Shown: piece by piece, positions 1 to 7,424 of the stretch
How the letters are laid out: every line of letters begins with the position of its first letter
Numbering within the stretch: the first letter of the stretch is position 1
Made by a program: the position numbers and the translations under genes
Assembly: GCA_964433555.1 (NCBI GenBank)
Contig: CAYSRG010000032.1
Location: 1 to 23,467 of the forward strand
Source of the DNA: Stramentimicrobium sp964433555
GTDB lineage: Bacteria > Atribacterota > Phoenicimicrobiia > Phoenicimicrobiales > Stramentimicrobiaceae
Length of the DNA stretch: 23,467 bases
Reading direction: 5' to 3'
The notes under the pieces: model-generated
Database searches by the model: none
The model's input: the letters and a program-made list of their open reading frames with translations, nothing else
What the model was told of the DNA's origin: nothing

Positions 1-52
1 TCAGCTGGCTCTCAATCAGCAAACGGGGGTTCAATTCCCCCTTGCGCCACCA
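1..52 (+). tRNA. tRNA-Glu (anticodon CTC), 3' part, cut by window start
   Basis: The visible part folds as the 3' half of a tRNA. The anticodon stem is 4-8 paired with 16-20 and the 7-nt loop is 9-15, with anticodon CTC at 11-13. A 4-nt variable loop (21-24, AAAC) follows. The T stem is five G (25-29) against five C (37-41) with loop TTCAATT. Then come the acceptor 3' strand 42-48, discriminator A49 and an encoded CCA (50-52). The short variable loop and the CTCTCAA loop resemble tRNA-Glu. The acceptor 5' strand and D arm lie outside the window, so identity rests on the anticodon. Confidence 0.8.
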
Positions 53-230
53 TTTTAAAAGAAATATATTTTACCATTGTTCTTATTTAATTAGAAATTG
101 ATTAAAATTTTGTATGAATGAAATTATATTAGATAAAAAGATTTAAATATTAAAATAATCTTTAGAAATATTAGTTAGAATAATTATAGACGAAAATTAA
201 TAGTTGCCAGACAGTAATATACAAAAAATA
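53..230. other. AT-rich intergenic stretch, no feature recognised
   Basis: This stretch lies between the encoded CCA of the tRNA and the hairpin before the Sua5 gene. It is very AT-rich. I see no open reading frame with a ribosome binding site and no convincing paired -35/-10 promoter, although a promoter for the Sua5 gene must lie here or farther upstream. Confidence 0.4.
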
Positions 231-257
231 AAAAGAGCAGGGTAACCTGCTCTTTTT
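231..257 (+). terminator. Intrinsic-terminator hairpin just upstream of the Sua5 gene
   Basis: An 11-bp perfect stem (231-241 with 246-256) closes a GTAA loop and ends in a run of five T (253-257), the classic Rho-independent form. Its last T is only 16 nt before the ATG of the next gene, and its ribosome binding site (AGGGAGA) follows almost at once. It could end the tRNA transcript or act as a leader attenuator. Confidence 0.75.
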
Positions 258-273
258 GGCATAGGGAGATAAG

Positions 274-1311
274 ATGAAAGGAATTAAGAATAGTATAAAT
301 ACAAAAATAATAAAAATTGATCCGAATAATATTAATTGGCAGTTTTTACAGGAAGCTGGGCAAGCAATTAGAGATGGGAAATTAGTGGCTTTTCCTACGG
401 AAACAGTTTATGGATTAGGAGCAGATGCCTTAAATAGAGAGGCAGTTTTGAAAATATTTAAAGCAAAAAATAGGCCTTTTTATGACCCTTTAATTGTTCA
501 TGTTCATAATTCAGTTGAAATAATGGATTTTGTAGAAGATTTCCCAGATATTGCTAAAAGATTAGGTCAATTATTTTGGCCGGGACCACTAACAATGGTT
601 TTGAAAAAAAGTAAATTAATTTCAGATGTAATTACCTCCGGATTAAATACTGTAGCAATACGGATACCCAACCATAAAGTTGCCTTAGGATTGATTAAAG
701 AAGCTCAGCGGCCAATTGCTGCTCCCAGTGCTAATATATTTAGTTATACCAGTCCTACGAAAGCTCAACACGTTATTTCTGACTTGGAAGGTAGAGTAGA
801 TATAATTCTTGATAGTGGGGAAACAATGATAGGATTGGAATCTACCGTATTGGATGTTACCACATTTCCTTTTAAAATATTAAGATTAGGTGGTATAACT
901 TTTGAAAGCTTAAAAGAAGTAGTTCCGGATATAGTTATTGCCAATGATAATATGGAAGCAAAAAGATCACCCGGTATGTTGAAAAAGCATTACTCGCCAA
1001 CAGCAAAATTAATATTAGTAGAAGAAGAAAATGAGGAGATGACTAAAAAGATATGGGAGCTTGCCCTGCAATACAAAAATTATGGTAATAAAATAGGAAT
1101 CATTGCCTGTAAGGAGAATTTAGAAAAATATCCTGGATTTATAGTCAAAAATATTGGTGAGTCTCAAGACCTTGATTCCTGTGCCCATAATTTATATGCT
1201 CAGTTAAGAGCGCTGGATGAGCAAAAATGCGATATAATTATTTCTGAAAATTTAGCCAATAAAGGTCTCGGGAGAGCTATTATGGATCGGTTACGCAGAG
1301 CTGCCAAATAA
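274..1311 (+). CDS. L-threonylcarbamoyladenylate synthase, Sua5 type
   Basis: This enzyme makes threonylcarbamoyl-AMP from threonine, bicarbonate and ATP, the first step of t6A37 modification in tRNAs that decode ANN codons. At 345 residues it matches the two-domain Sua5 form rather than short TsaC. The YrdC-like domain spans about residues 20-210 and has the PTETVYGLG motif (41-49), K65/R67 and S152-A-N154 for nucleotide binding. A linker with SPG and KHYSP (232-242) leads to the C-terminal Sua5 domain. The ATG at 274 is preceded by AGGGAGA. The gene stands alone behind a terminator hairpin, close to tRNA and tmRNA genes. Confidence 0.93.
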   Translation: MKGIKNSINTKIIKIDPNNINWQFLQEAGQAIRDGKLVAFPTETVYGLGADALNREAVLKIFKAKNRPFYDPLIVHVHNSVEIMDFVEDFPDIAKRLGQLFWPGPLTMVLKKSKLISDVITSGLNTVAIRIPNHKVALGLIKEAQRPIAAPSANIFSYTSPTKAQHVISDLEGRVDIILDSGETMIGLESTVLDVTTFPFKILRLGGITFESLKEVVPDIVIANDNMEAKRSPGMLKKHYSPTAKLILVEEENEEMTKKIWELALQYKNYGNKIGIIACKENLEKYPGFIVKNIGESQDLDSCAHNLYAQLRALDEQKCDIIISENLANKGLGRAIMDRLRRAAK

Positions 1312-1387
1312 CCAATAGTATTTTTATATATGTTTTAGTATTATAAACTATCATTAAGTATTATTAATGGTAAAACAGATAAAAATA

Positions 1388-1396
1388 TGCTATAAT
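1388..1396 (+). promoter_or_regulatory. Extended -10 promoter for smpB-ssrA
   Basis: TG at 1388-1389, one base, then a consensus TATAAT at 1391-1396 forms an extended -10 element. No good -35 is visible at the right distance, which extended -10 promoters tolerate. Transcription would start near 1403, leaving a leader of only about 18 nt with the ribosome binding site AAAAGGA before the smpB ATG. Confidence 0.6.
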
Positions 1397-1420
1397 AATG
1401 GCAGCTAAAAGGATAATTAT

Positions 1421-1900
1421 ATGTCTGAGAAAGATAAAGAAAAATATCAGATTATTACGATTAATCGTAAAGCAAGACATGATTATCATATTTTAGAGAG
1501 TTTCGAAGCTGGTCTGGTCTTAAAGGGAACAGAGGTTAAATCAATTAGAAATAACCAAGTTAGTATCAAGGAAAGTTATGCCCAGTTTAAGGGAAATGAA
1601 TTATATATTATTAATATGCATATTGCTCCATATCAGTTCGGGAATAGGTTTAACCTGGAGCCAAAAAGGGAGAGGAAACTTCTTTTAAGTAGTAGAGAAT
1701 TAGCTAAAATAAGAGGTAATGTTGAACTTAAAGGGGTAACCATAGTTCCATTAAAGCTATATTTTAAAAATGGTTATGCTAAACTTGAGATTGCATTGGC
1801 TAAAGGAAAAAAGTTATATGATAAAAGAAGAGACCTCACCCAAAAAGCTATTCAGAGGGAAGTAGAAAGAGAGCTGAAAAATAAAGTTTGGGGGCGATAG
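1421..1900 (+). CDS. smpB: SsrA-binding protein SmpB
   Basis: SmpB binds the tRNA-like domain of tmRNA and delivers it to stalled ribosomes for trans-translation. Its 159 residues match the family. Conserved parts include the N-terminal NRKARHDY (residues 15-22), FEAGLVLKGTEVKSIR, and the basic C-terminal tail beginning at KGKKLYDKR, which inserts in the mRNA channel. The start ATG has AAAAGGA at a normal spacing. The gene lies directly before ssrA. Its last three sense codons plus the TAG stop overlap the mature 5' end of tmRNA by 11 nt, so the two RNAs must share a primary transcript or compete for processing. Confidence 0.96.
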   Translation: MSEKDKEKYQIITINRKARHDYHILESFEAGLVLKGTEVKSIRNNQVSIKESYAQFKGNELYIINMHIAPYQFGNRFNLEPKRERKLLLSSRELAKIRGNVELKGVTIVPLKLYFKNGYAKLEIALAKGKKLYDKRRDLTQKAIQREVERELKNKVWGR

Positions 1901-2242
1901 GTATCGACAGGGAAGGCAGAGGTAAGAAATGCGAGTCGAGGTTCCTGGTCCTCGATAAACACTGGGAAAGACAATAACTGCCAACAATAACGAATTGGCA
2001 CTAGCAGCTTAATAAAGCTGCTCGTCTGTTAGAAGCTTTGTCTGTAAGCTTTTTACAGGTGTAATATATAACAGACTATCCATATTAAATGCTCCGATTA
2101 ATATGGAGAAAATAAGGAGATAGCTTGCTTAAATCCAGTCTATGGGAGTTAAGCGATGCGAAAGAAAAAACATAGACTACGCTCGTAGTATTTCTTATCA
2201 AAGTTTCTCTGGACGCGAGTTCGATTCTCGCCGCCTCCACCA
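1890..2242 (+). ncRNA. ssrA: Transfer-messenger RNA (tmRNA)
   Basis: tmRNA rescues stalled ribosomes and tags the nascent chain for proteolysis. The acceptor stem pairs 1890-1896 (GGGGGCG) with 2232-2238 (CGCCTCC). It includes a G·U at the third pair, the alanine identity element. The T arm is 2215-2231 with loop TTCGATT. Discriminator A2239 and an encoded CCA (2240-2242) follow. Near the 5' end GGTATCGACAGGG matches the conserved tmRNA start. The reading frame for the tag starts with the GCC resume codon at 1980 and encodes ANNNELALAA, then tandem stops TAATAA at 2010-2015. It is a one-piece, not permuted, tmRNA. Confidence 0.96.
1980..2012 (+). other. tmRNA proteolysis-tag reading frame
   Basis: Ten codons from GCC (1980) to GCT (2009) encode ANNNELALAA, followed by TAA and a second in-frame TAA at 2013-2015. 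The LALAA end matches the degron recognised by ClpXP-type proteases in other bacteria. Confidence 0.85.
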
Positions 2243-2249
2243 TTATAGA

Positions 2250-2282
2250 ATGCCCGATCATTGCTTCGGGTATTTATTTAAT
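2250..2282 (+). terminator. Probable terminator of ssrA
   Basis: An 8-bp stem (2250-2257 with 2266-2273, one G·T pair) with an 8-nt loop begins 8 nt after the tmRNA CCA. A T-rich but interrupted tail follows, so termination may be moderate rather than strong. Confidence 0.55.
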
Positions 2283-2451
2283 TTATAAAGATTAATATAT
2301 TTCTGTTTATTATTTTTTACCCTAAGTTAAGGACATCAGGCAGTATTGTTTGAAATATTTTCTAAAAAGATTGATCAATGACAATTGAACAAGAGAAAAG
2401 AAAAACTCCGGTGTAGTGTATAAATAAATTTGTTAATATGTTGAGGAGTGA

Positions 2452-2480
2452 TTGATTATTCTATACTAATCTGATATAAA
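2452..2480 (+). promoter_or_regulatory. Sigma-A-type promoter for the membrane protein/amidase operon
   Basis: TTGATT (2452-2457) and TATAAA (2475-2480) are separated by 17 bp, and TG at 2472-2473 gives an extended -10. This places a start near 2487, about 68 nt before the TTG start of the next gene. The rest of the 312-bp gap between ssrA and that gene holds only the ssrA terminator and AT-rich sequence without other recognisable elements. Confidence 0.55.
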
Positions 2481-2554
2481 AATAAAAGATATTGAATAAC
2501 TTAATTACTTGACTTACTTTACTTAGATTAATTAAGGAACAGGATGATAGAGTA

Positions 2555-3598
2555 TTGTATTCACTTAAAGATAAACAGAGTAAGTTCTTAATACAGATAG
2601 GCATTGGTTTAGTAATTTTTTGTTATATTGCTCATAGATTGAGCTTGATTTTAATATATTTCAGTTTAGCTCTTTTTCTTGCTTATTTTTTTAATCCTCT
2701 TTATAATTTTTTACTCAGCAAAGGTATAAGGAAATCCATATCTATCTTGGTAATCTTTTCCATTATATTAGCTTTTACAATTTTCCTTATATTTTTTATC
2801 ATTCCGAATGCTATAAACGAATTAAATCAATTATACAGAGAGATCCCTGGTCTATTGTCAGGTTTTCAGAATATCCTCCTTTCTTTTGAACCAATTTTTG
2901 ATAGAATTATGGATTCTGGCAACCTGGAAACATTTGTTAGAAATATCTTTTCAGAGATACAAAGTGGACTGCTAACATTTTCCAGAACTGCCATATTTAC
3001 CCTGTCCTCTTTTGTTACAAAATTAGGTTTTGGGATAATTATAATTCCACTTATTCTTTACTATCTTCTGATAGACATAGATCTGTTTAAGGATAATCTC
3101 CTGGTACTTGTATCGCCGGCGCACAAGAAAGATTTTCGACAAATTGTTCTGGAAATCGATCAGATATTGAGTAATTTTATACGTGGCCGTCTAATTGTCT
3201 GTTTTATTGTTGGAACAATGATTACCATTGGTCTCTATCTCTTAAAAGTAAAGTTTTTTCTTATTATTGGACTTGTATCAGGAATATTAAATTTTATTCC
3301 CTATCTTGGACCTATTATTGGTTGGGCTTTATCCCTATTCTTTGTTTTAGGAAAACCATGGTCTGTTTTTATTCTGGTTACTATTTTGTTTGTTGCGGTA
3401 AACCAGGTGGAAGCAATCTGGTTAAATCCTAAAATATTGGGCAAGGAATTAGGACTTCATCCACTTACCATCATTTTTTCAGTATTAATATTTGGAGGTC
3501 TTCTTGGTTTTTTGGGCGTATTATTTGCTATACCAATTGCAGCGGCAATTAAAGTAATAATGTATAGATACTTAATCCGGGAGGATAAAGCAACTTGA
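2555..3598 (+). CDS. AI-2E/PerM-family membrane transporter
   Basis: A polytopic membrane protein of the UPF0118 (AI-2E transporter, PerM) family. At 347 residues it has the usual length. Paired hydrophobic segments lie near the N-terminus (about residues 12-60) with another at about 64-86. A soluble loop follows (about 88-145), then more membrane segments to about residue 337. The GPIIGW and LGLHPL stretches are typical of the family. Members include exporters and Na+/H+ antiporters, so substrate cannot be assigned. The start is a TTG with AGGA 10 nt upstream; no in-frame ATG is nearby. The stop overlaps the next start (TTGA), so expression of the amidase is likely translationally coupled. 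Confidence 0.88.
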   Translation: MYSLKDKQSKFLIQIGIGLVIFCYIAHRLSLILIYFSLALFLAYFFNPLYNFLLSKGIRKSISILVIFSIILAFTIFLIFFIIPNAINELNQLYREIPGLLSGFQNILLSFEPIFDRIMDSGNLETFVRNIFSEIQSGLLTFSRTAIFTLSSFVTKLGFGIIIIPLILYYLLIDIDLFKDNLLVLVSPAHKKDFRQIVLEIDQILSNFIRGRLIVCFIVGTMITIGLYLLKVKFFLIIGLVSGILNFIPYLGPIIGWALSLFFVLGKPWSVFILVTILFVAVNQVEAIWLNPKILGKELGLHPLTIIFSVLIFGGLLGFLGVLFAIPIAAAIKVIMYRYLIREDKAT

Positions 3599-5109
3599 TA
3601 AAAAAATACAATTATGTAAACTTAATAATTTTATTAATTTTTTTATTATTTTATATACCAGATCAAAATATACTGGCACAGCAGAATGACATTCAATTAA
3701 AACTAAACGATACTATTCTTAATACCAATGTATCACCAATTTTAGTAAATGGTCGTATATTTTTACCGGCAAGGGATATTATTGAGGCATTAGGTGGTAG
3801 AATCACCTGGTTTCCCGCTTTAAAATTGTTGAATCTTAATTTAGGAGGGAAAGAGGTAAGCTTAGTCATCGATATTCCAGAAGCACAAATTAATGGAAAA
3901 AAAGTTATTCTTGAGGATTCTCCCACAATTATGGAAAATAGAGTAATGATCCCCTTAGAAGTAGTACAATTATTGACTGAAATTGAAAGTGAATGGGATA
4001 AGGCTTCTCAAGAGATAAGTATTACCAGTCATAGACCATATGTAACTTCTATAAGAAGTTATTCTCATAAAGATAAAACTCGGATAGTTATTGATTTGTC
4101 AGAAAAAAGCTCTTACCAGGTCATAACCCTGAGTAATCCCGAAAGGGTGGTAGTTGATGTTGAAGCTTCCCTTAATCAATTGAACGAAAAACAGAAGGAA
4201 GTAATTGTTAATGATTCATTGGTAAGCAGAGTAAGAAGTGGTCAGTTCACTCAAGAGACAGTTAGAGTTGTTACCGATTTGAAAGGGAAATATGAATTTC
4301 AAGTATCTGACTTGTCTTCACCAGATCGTATTGTAGTAGATATTTTTATTCCCCAGAGTCAGGTAGGTACAGTGGTCCAGACAGAAATTTCACAGGAAAT
4401 AAAAACAGAAATCACTAAGGATGGGAAACGTCACATTGTGGTAATAGATCCGGGACACGGTGGCAACCATCCTGGAGCAATTGGCCCCAGTGGGCTCAGA
4501 GAGAAAGATGTAGTACTGGACATAGCCTTAAAGCTAAGAAAAATACTACAGGATAATGGTTTAACTGTGTATCTTACCAGGGAAAAGGACGTGGACATAC
4601 CACTGGAAAATAGACCACTTATTGCTATGCAAAGAGAAGCCAATGTATTTATTAGTATTCATACCAATTCAGCTATGCAGAAAGGCTCTTCGACTGCTAA
4701 GGGAATCGAGACTTATGTCTTGAATTCCCGTTACATCGGTGCATCAGCAAAGGATGTTGCTGATCGAGAAAACAAGGCAAGCCAATTTTACCATTATGAA
4801 GATGATATCTTGAATCAGATTATTGCTGATTTAGAAGAAAGTGCCAGTATAGGATTTAGCCTGGATTTTGCTGAAATAGTACAGAAAAGATTAGTTCAAA
4901 ATACCGGTTTAGAAAATAGAGGTGTCAAGCAAGCTCCTTTTCTTGTGTTAAAAGGTGTTAATATGGCAGCTATATTAGTAGAGGTAGGTTTTATTTCTAA
5001 TCCTAATGAGGAAAAATTATTAAAAACTCCTGAATTTAGAGAAAAAGTGGCAAAAGCACTTAATCAGGCAGTATTAGAGTATGTAAGAAATATACCTGAA
5101 AACATTTAA
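3595..5109 (+). CDS. Secreted N-acetylmuramoyl-L-alanine amidase with stalk-like and AMIN domains
   Basis: A zinc amidase that cuts the bond between muramic acid and L-alanine in peptidoglycan, acting outside the membrane. A signal peptide or anchor (about 1-30) is followed by a copper-amine-oxidase-N-like (stalk) domain at about 32-145 and an AMIN domain at about 148-252. AMIN domains target amidases to the wall or septum. The Amidase_3 domain spans about 280-500. Zinc ligands appear as H288 (DPGHGG), E303 and H356 (SIHTN), with catalytic E463 (VEVGF). TTG start, overlapping the upstream stop by 4 nt, with GGGAGGA as ribosome binding site. The upstream membrane protein and downstream GerMN protein suggest an envelope-remodelling operon. 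Confidence 0.93.
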   Translation: MIKKYNYVNLIILLIFLLFYIPDQNILAQQNDIQLKLNDTILNTNVSPILVNGRIFLPARDIIEALGGRITWFPALKLLNLNLGGKEVSLVIDIPEAQINGKKVILEDSPTIMENRVMIPLEVVQLLTEIESEWDKASQEISITSHRPYVTSIRSYSHKDKTRIVIDLSEKSSYQVITLSNPERVVVDVEASLNQLNEKQKEVIVNDSLVSRVRSGQFTQETVRVVTDLKGKYEFQVSDLSSPDRIVVDIFIPQSQVGTVVQTEISQEIKTEITKDGKRHIVVIDPGHGGNHPGAIGPSGLREKDVVLDIALKLRKILQDNGLTVYLTREKDVDIPLENRPLIAMQREANVFISIHTNSAMQKGSSTAKGIETYVLNSRYIGASAKDVADRENKASQFYHYEDDILNQIIADLEESASIGFSLDFAEIVQKRLVQNTGLENRGVKQAPFLVLKGVNMAAILVEVGFISNPNEEKLLKTPEFREKVAKALNQAVLEYVRNIPENI

Positions 5110-5122
5110 ATAGGGGATTGAA

Positions 5123-5722
5123 ATGGCTAGGAGAAGAAAGAAAAAAAATATCTTCAAATCAACTATGAACTTAATTATATTAATTATTTTGTTGGTTATT
5201 ATCTTCTTTTTAGTACAAAAATTTATATTTCCTCTATTTCAAGAAAGGGAAAGGATAGAAATAGAAGAGAGTAGAGAAGAGATTGAGGTGGAACCACCAT
5301 CTGTATTAGAAGAAGAACAAGTAGTATTATATTTTGCTGATGATAATGCACAATATTTAGTTCCAGAATATAGGAATATACAAAAGACTGAGGAAATGGC
5401 CAAACAAGCTATTATTGAACTAATAAAGGGTCCAACCAGTAGCAATCTTTATCCCACAGTGCCATCTACTACTAGGGTTAATGGCTTATATATTAATGAT
5501 GGTATTGCCTATGTTGACCTTTCCTCAGAGATAATAAAAAACCATTCCGGAGGAAGTACTGGAGAGCTATTAACTGTATATTCTATAGTATTAACTCTAA
5601 CTTCTTTCCCTGATATTAATAAGGTACAAATAATTGTGGATGGCAATAGTGGCGAAACTTTAGTAGGTCATGTTGATACCAGCATTCCTCTGGAGGGGGA
5701 TGATAGCTGGTTAAAAAGATAA
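5123..5722 (+). CDS. Membrane-anchored GerMN-domain protein
   Basis: A 199-residue protein with a basic N-terminus (ARRRKKK), a single membrane segment (about residues 15-36), an acidic linker (about 41-62) and a GerMN domain (about 66-190). The GerMN domain shows the typical ELIKGP and GIAYVDLSSE stretches. GerMN was named from spore-germination protein GerM of Bacillus, but it also occurs in lipoproteins of non-sporulating bacteria, so a spore role does not follow. ATG start with AGGGGA. It lies 13 nt after the amidase gene, presumably in the same operon. A role in cell-wall maturation with the amidase is inferred from position only. Confidence 0.85.
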   Translation: MARRRKKKNIFKSTMNLIILIILLVIIFFLVQKFIFPLFQERERIEIEESREEIEVEPPSVLEEEQVVLYFADDNAQYLVPEYRNIQKTEEMAKQAIIELIKGPTSSNLYPTVPSTTRVNGLYINDGIAYVDLSSEIIKNHSGGSTGELLTVYSIVLTLTSFPDINKVQIIVDGNSGETLVGHVDTSIPLEGDDSWLKR

Positions 5723-5736
5723 TATGGATTTTTGAT

Positions 5737-6576
5737 ATGAAAATTAAAGGAATGATAAAAAAAGAACGTTTAGATAAATTAATAGTTGATAGAGGATTAT
5801 TGGATTCCCGAGAGATAGCTAAAGGATATATTATGGCTAACCTGGTAAAAGTAAATGGAGTAACGATAAATAAATCTGGTATGAAATGTAATATTGATTG
5901 CGAATTGACTGTAAAGAGAGATGACTCACGCTTCGTTAGTAGGGGTGGAATTAAACTGGAAAAGGCGTTAACTGCATTTAATATTGAGGTGAATGGTAAG
6001 ACAATAATAGATGTAGGCGCTTCCACCGGTGGTTTTACTGACTGTTTATTAAAGCATGGTGCTAAAAAAGTATATTGTGTCGATGTAGGATATGGACAGC
6101 TGGATTGGACTTTACGTCAAGATAGTAGAGTTATAAATATGGAAAAGACTAATATTAGGTATAGCAACAAAGATCAATTTGATTGCCTATTTGACTTAGC
6201 TACAGTAGATGTTTCTTTTATCTCTTTAGAAAAGGTATTGCCGGTGTTAGCAGGATTATTAAAAACAGAAGGGGAAGTTGTTGCTCTGGTAAAACCACAA
6301 TTTGAAGCAGGAAGAAAATTCGTAAAGAAGGGTGGTATTGTTGATAATCCAGGTATACATCAAGAGGTAATTGTTAATCTGATAGAACAAACTAAAAGTG
6401 ACTGGCAGTTTCTTAATATTACTTTTTCACCTATTAAAAATTCCCCTGGTAATATTGAATACTTAATTTATTTAGTAAAGAATGAAGGAGATAATAATTT
6501 AACATTAAAACATATTAATCAAATTAAAAGAGTTGTAGATGAAGCCCATTACTATTTCCTTAACAAGAGTCTTTAA
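5737..6576 (+). CDS. tlyA: TlyA-family rRNA 2'-O-methyltransferase
   Basis: TlyA enzymes methylate ribose hydroxyls of cytidines in 16S and/or 23S rRNA using SAM. The 279 residues contain an N-terminal S4 RNA-binding domain (about 8-68; ERLDKLIVDRG). A FtsJ/RrmJ-like methyltransferase domain follows, with SAM motif DVGASTGGF (92-100), VDVSF (157-161) and KPQFEAGR (186-193). The start at 5737 has only a weak upstream purine stretch. A second in-frame ATG at 5752 sits too close to AAAGGA to be better. The gene opens a repair/modification cluster (NAD kinase, recN) often seen in Bacillota, though argR, usually near, is absent. Whether it acts on 16S, 23S or both cannot be read here. Confidence 0.92.
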   Translation: MKIKGMIKKERLDKLIVDRGLLDSREIAKGYIMANLVKVNGVTINKSGMKCNIDCELTVKRDDSRFVSRGGIKLEKALTAFNIEVNGKTIIDVGASTGGFTDCLLKHGAKKVYCVDVGYGQLDWTLRQDSRVINMEKTNIRYSNKDQFDCLFDLATVDVSFISLEKVLPVLAGLLKTEGEVVALVKPQFEAGRKFVKKGGIVDNPGIHQEVIVNLIEQTKSDWQFLNITFSPIKNSPGNIEYLIYLVKNEGDNNLTLKHINQIKRVVDEAHYYFLNKSL

Positions 6577-6743
6577 CAGTATTTTTAAGAATTTTATTCC
6601 TTTTTCAGGTGCCATATCATTATTTTTTACCAATTATAATAAAGAAATATATGTCAAATTAGATTTTGGATAGAGGATATAAGCCTAATAATTTTTATGC
6701 CTTAGTTAAAGATAGAATTCATTATGCCAAATATTAAATACAG

Positions 6744-6773
6744 GGTAATCAGGGTATCTATTACTTGATTACC
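6744..6773 (+). repeat. Inverted repeat in the tlyA / nuclease-like gene gap
   Basis: GGTAATCA (6744-6751) is the exact reverse complement of TGATTACC (6766-6773), with a 14-nt loop. No T-run follows, so it does not look like a terminator. It may be a weak RNA structure or an operator. The rest of the 264-bp gap is AT-rich with no recognised gene. Confidence 0.4.
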
Positions 6774-6801
6774 ATTCCCAGAAAATGTTTTTCAAAAAAA
6801 C

Positions 6802-6824
6802 TATCTTGTTTTAGAAACAAGATA
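6802..6824 (+). repeat. 10-bp perfect hairpin before the ribosome binding site
   Basis: 6802-6811 pairs perfectly with 6815-6824 around a 3-nt TAG loop. The sequence AAGGGA follows directly and serves as the ribosome binding site of the gene starting at 6841. With no T-run it is not a terminator. It could be a translational control element, an mRNA-stabilising 5' structure or a dyad bound by a protein. Confidence 0.5.
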
Positions 6825-6840
6825 AAGGGATTAATAAATA

Positions 6841-7404
6841 TTGAATTTTATATCAATTCAGGGATTACCAAGGTGGAAAATTCCTCTTGGGTATTTAGTT
6901 ATTATTATATTAATACTTGGAGGAATCCTTTCTCTCTTGATATATCTGAGAATAAAAAATATTCTTAATAGTAAACAAGCTACAAAGAGATCTTTTATTA
7001 GTAAGCATGCAGAAAAAAAAGCAGAGAAGTGGCTAAAAAGAAATGGTTTTCAGATTATAGATAGGCAACAAAGTAAACCTCTAATTATCAAAGCGGGTAC
7101 AACGCTTCATCGCTATTCGATAAGAATTGATTTTTTGGTTAAGAAGAGTGGCCGGAAATATGTAGTAGAAGTTAAAAGCGGATCTCAAAATAAAATAACC
7201 AAAAAGGAGACCAGAAGACAATTGTTGGAATATTTCTTAGCTTATCAACCATATGGCATTATTCTATTTGATATGGATTCCAGAAAATTTTCAGAGATAA
7301 GATTTCTACTTCCCTACTTTCGTTCCAGATTAGTTGAAAATATCCTATTTTTTCTATTAGGAGCATTGGTTACCATGATCATAATGTATCTATTTATATT
7401 ATAG
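6841..7404 (+). CDS. Small membrane protein with PD-(D/E)XK nuclease-like core
   Basis: I do not recognise a named family. The 187-residue product has an N-terminal membrane segment (about 15-36) and a cytosol-sized core (about 50-155). A second membrane segment ends the protein (about 166-187). The core resembles the YraN/UPF0102 and Holliday-resolvase-like fold. A helix carries E58 (HAEKKAEKWLKRNGF), then D97 (RIDFLV) and E110-V-K112 (VVEVKSG) follow in the order of PD-(D/E)XK catalytic residues. A later helix begins near R125 (RRQLLEYFLAY). TTG start with AAGGGA; an alternative downstream start would lose the first membrane segment. It sits 20 nt before NAD kinase. Nuclease activity is inference; a NERD-like or purely structural role is possible. 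Confidence 0.65.
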   Translation: MNFISIQGLPRWKIPLGYLVIIILILGGILSLLIYLRIKNILNSKQATKRSFISKHAEKKAEKWLKRNGFQIIDRQQSKPLIIKAGTTLHRYSIRIDFLVKKSGRKYVVEVKSGSQNKITKKETRRQLLEYFLAYQPYGIILFDMDSRKFSEIRFLLPYFRSRLVENILFFLLGALVTMIIMYLFIL

Positions 7405-7424
7405 GATTGCATAAGAGGAAAAAG

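Noticed and set aside
5616..6026. A 136-codon frame on the - strand
   Set aside because: It is antisense to the GerMN gene end and the tlyA start, shows no family resemblance and has serine/isoleucine-rich composition typical of shadow frames. The same holds for the other - strand frames.
2306..6631. TTATTATTTTTTACC-like strings near 2306-2320 and 6617-6631
   Set aside because: The shared stretch is short, low in complexity and AT-rich, with no similarity around it. It is best taken as chance.
6765..6968. A 67-codon + strand frame overlapping the start of the nuclease-like gene
   Set aside because: It has no ribosome binding site, runs through the perfect hairpin at 6802-6824 and overlaps a gene with recognisable fold residues and membrane segments.
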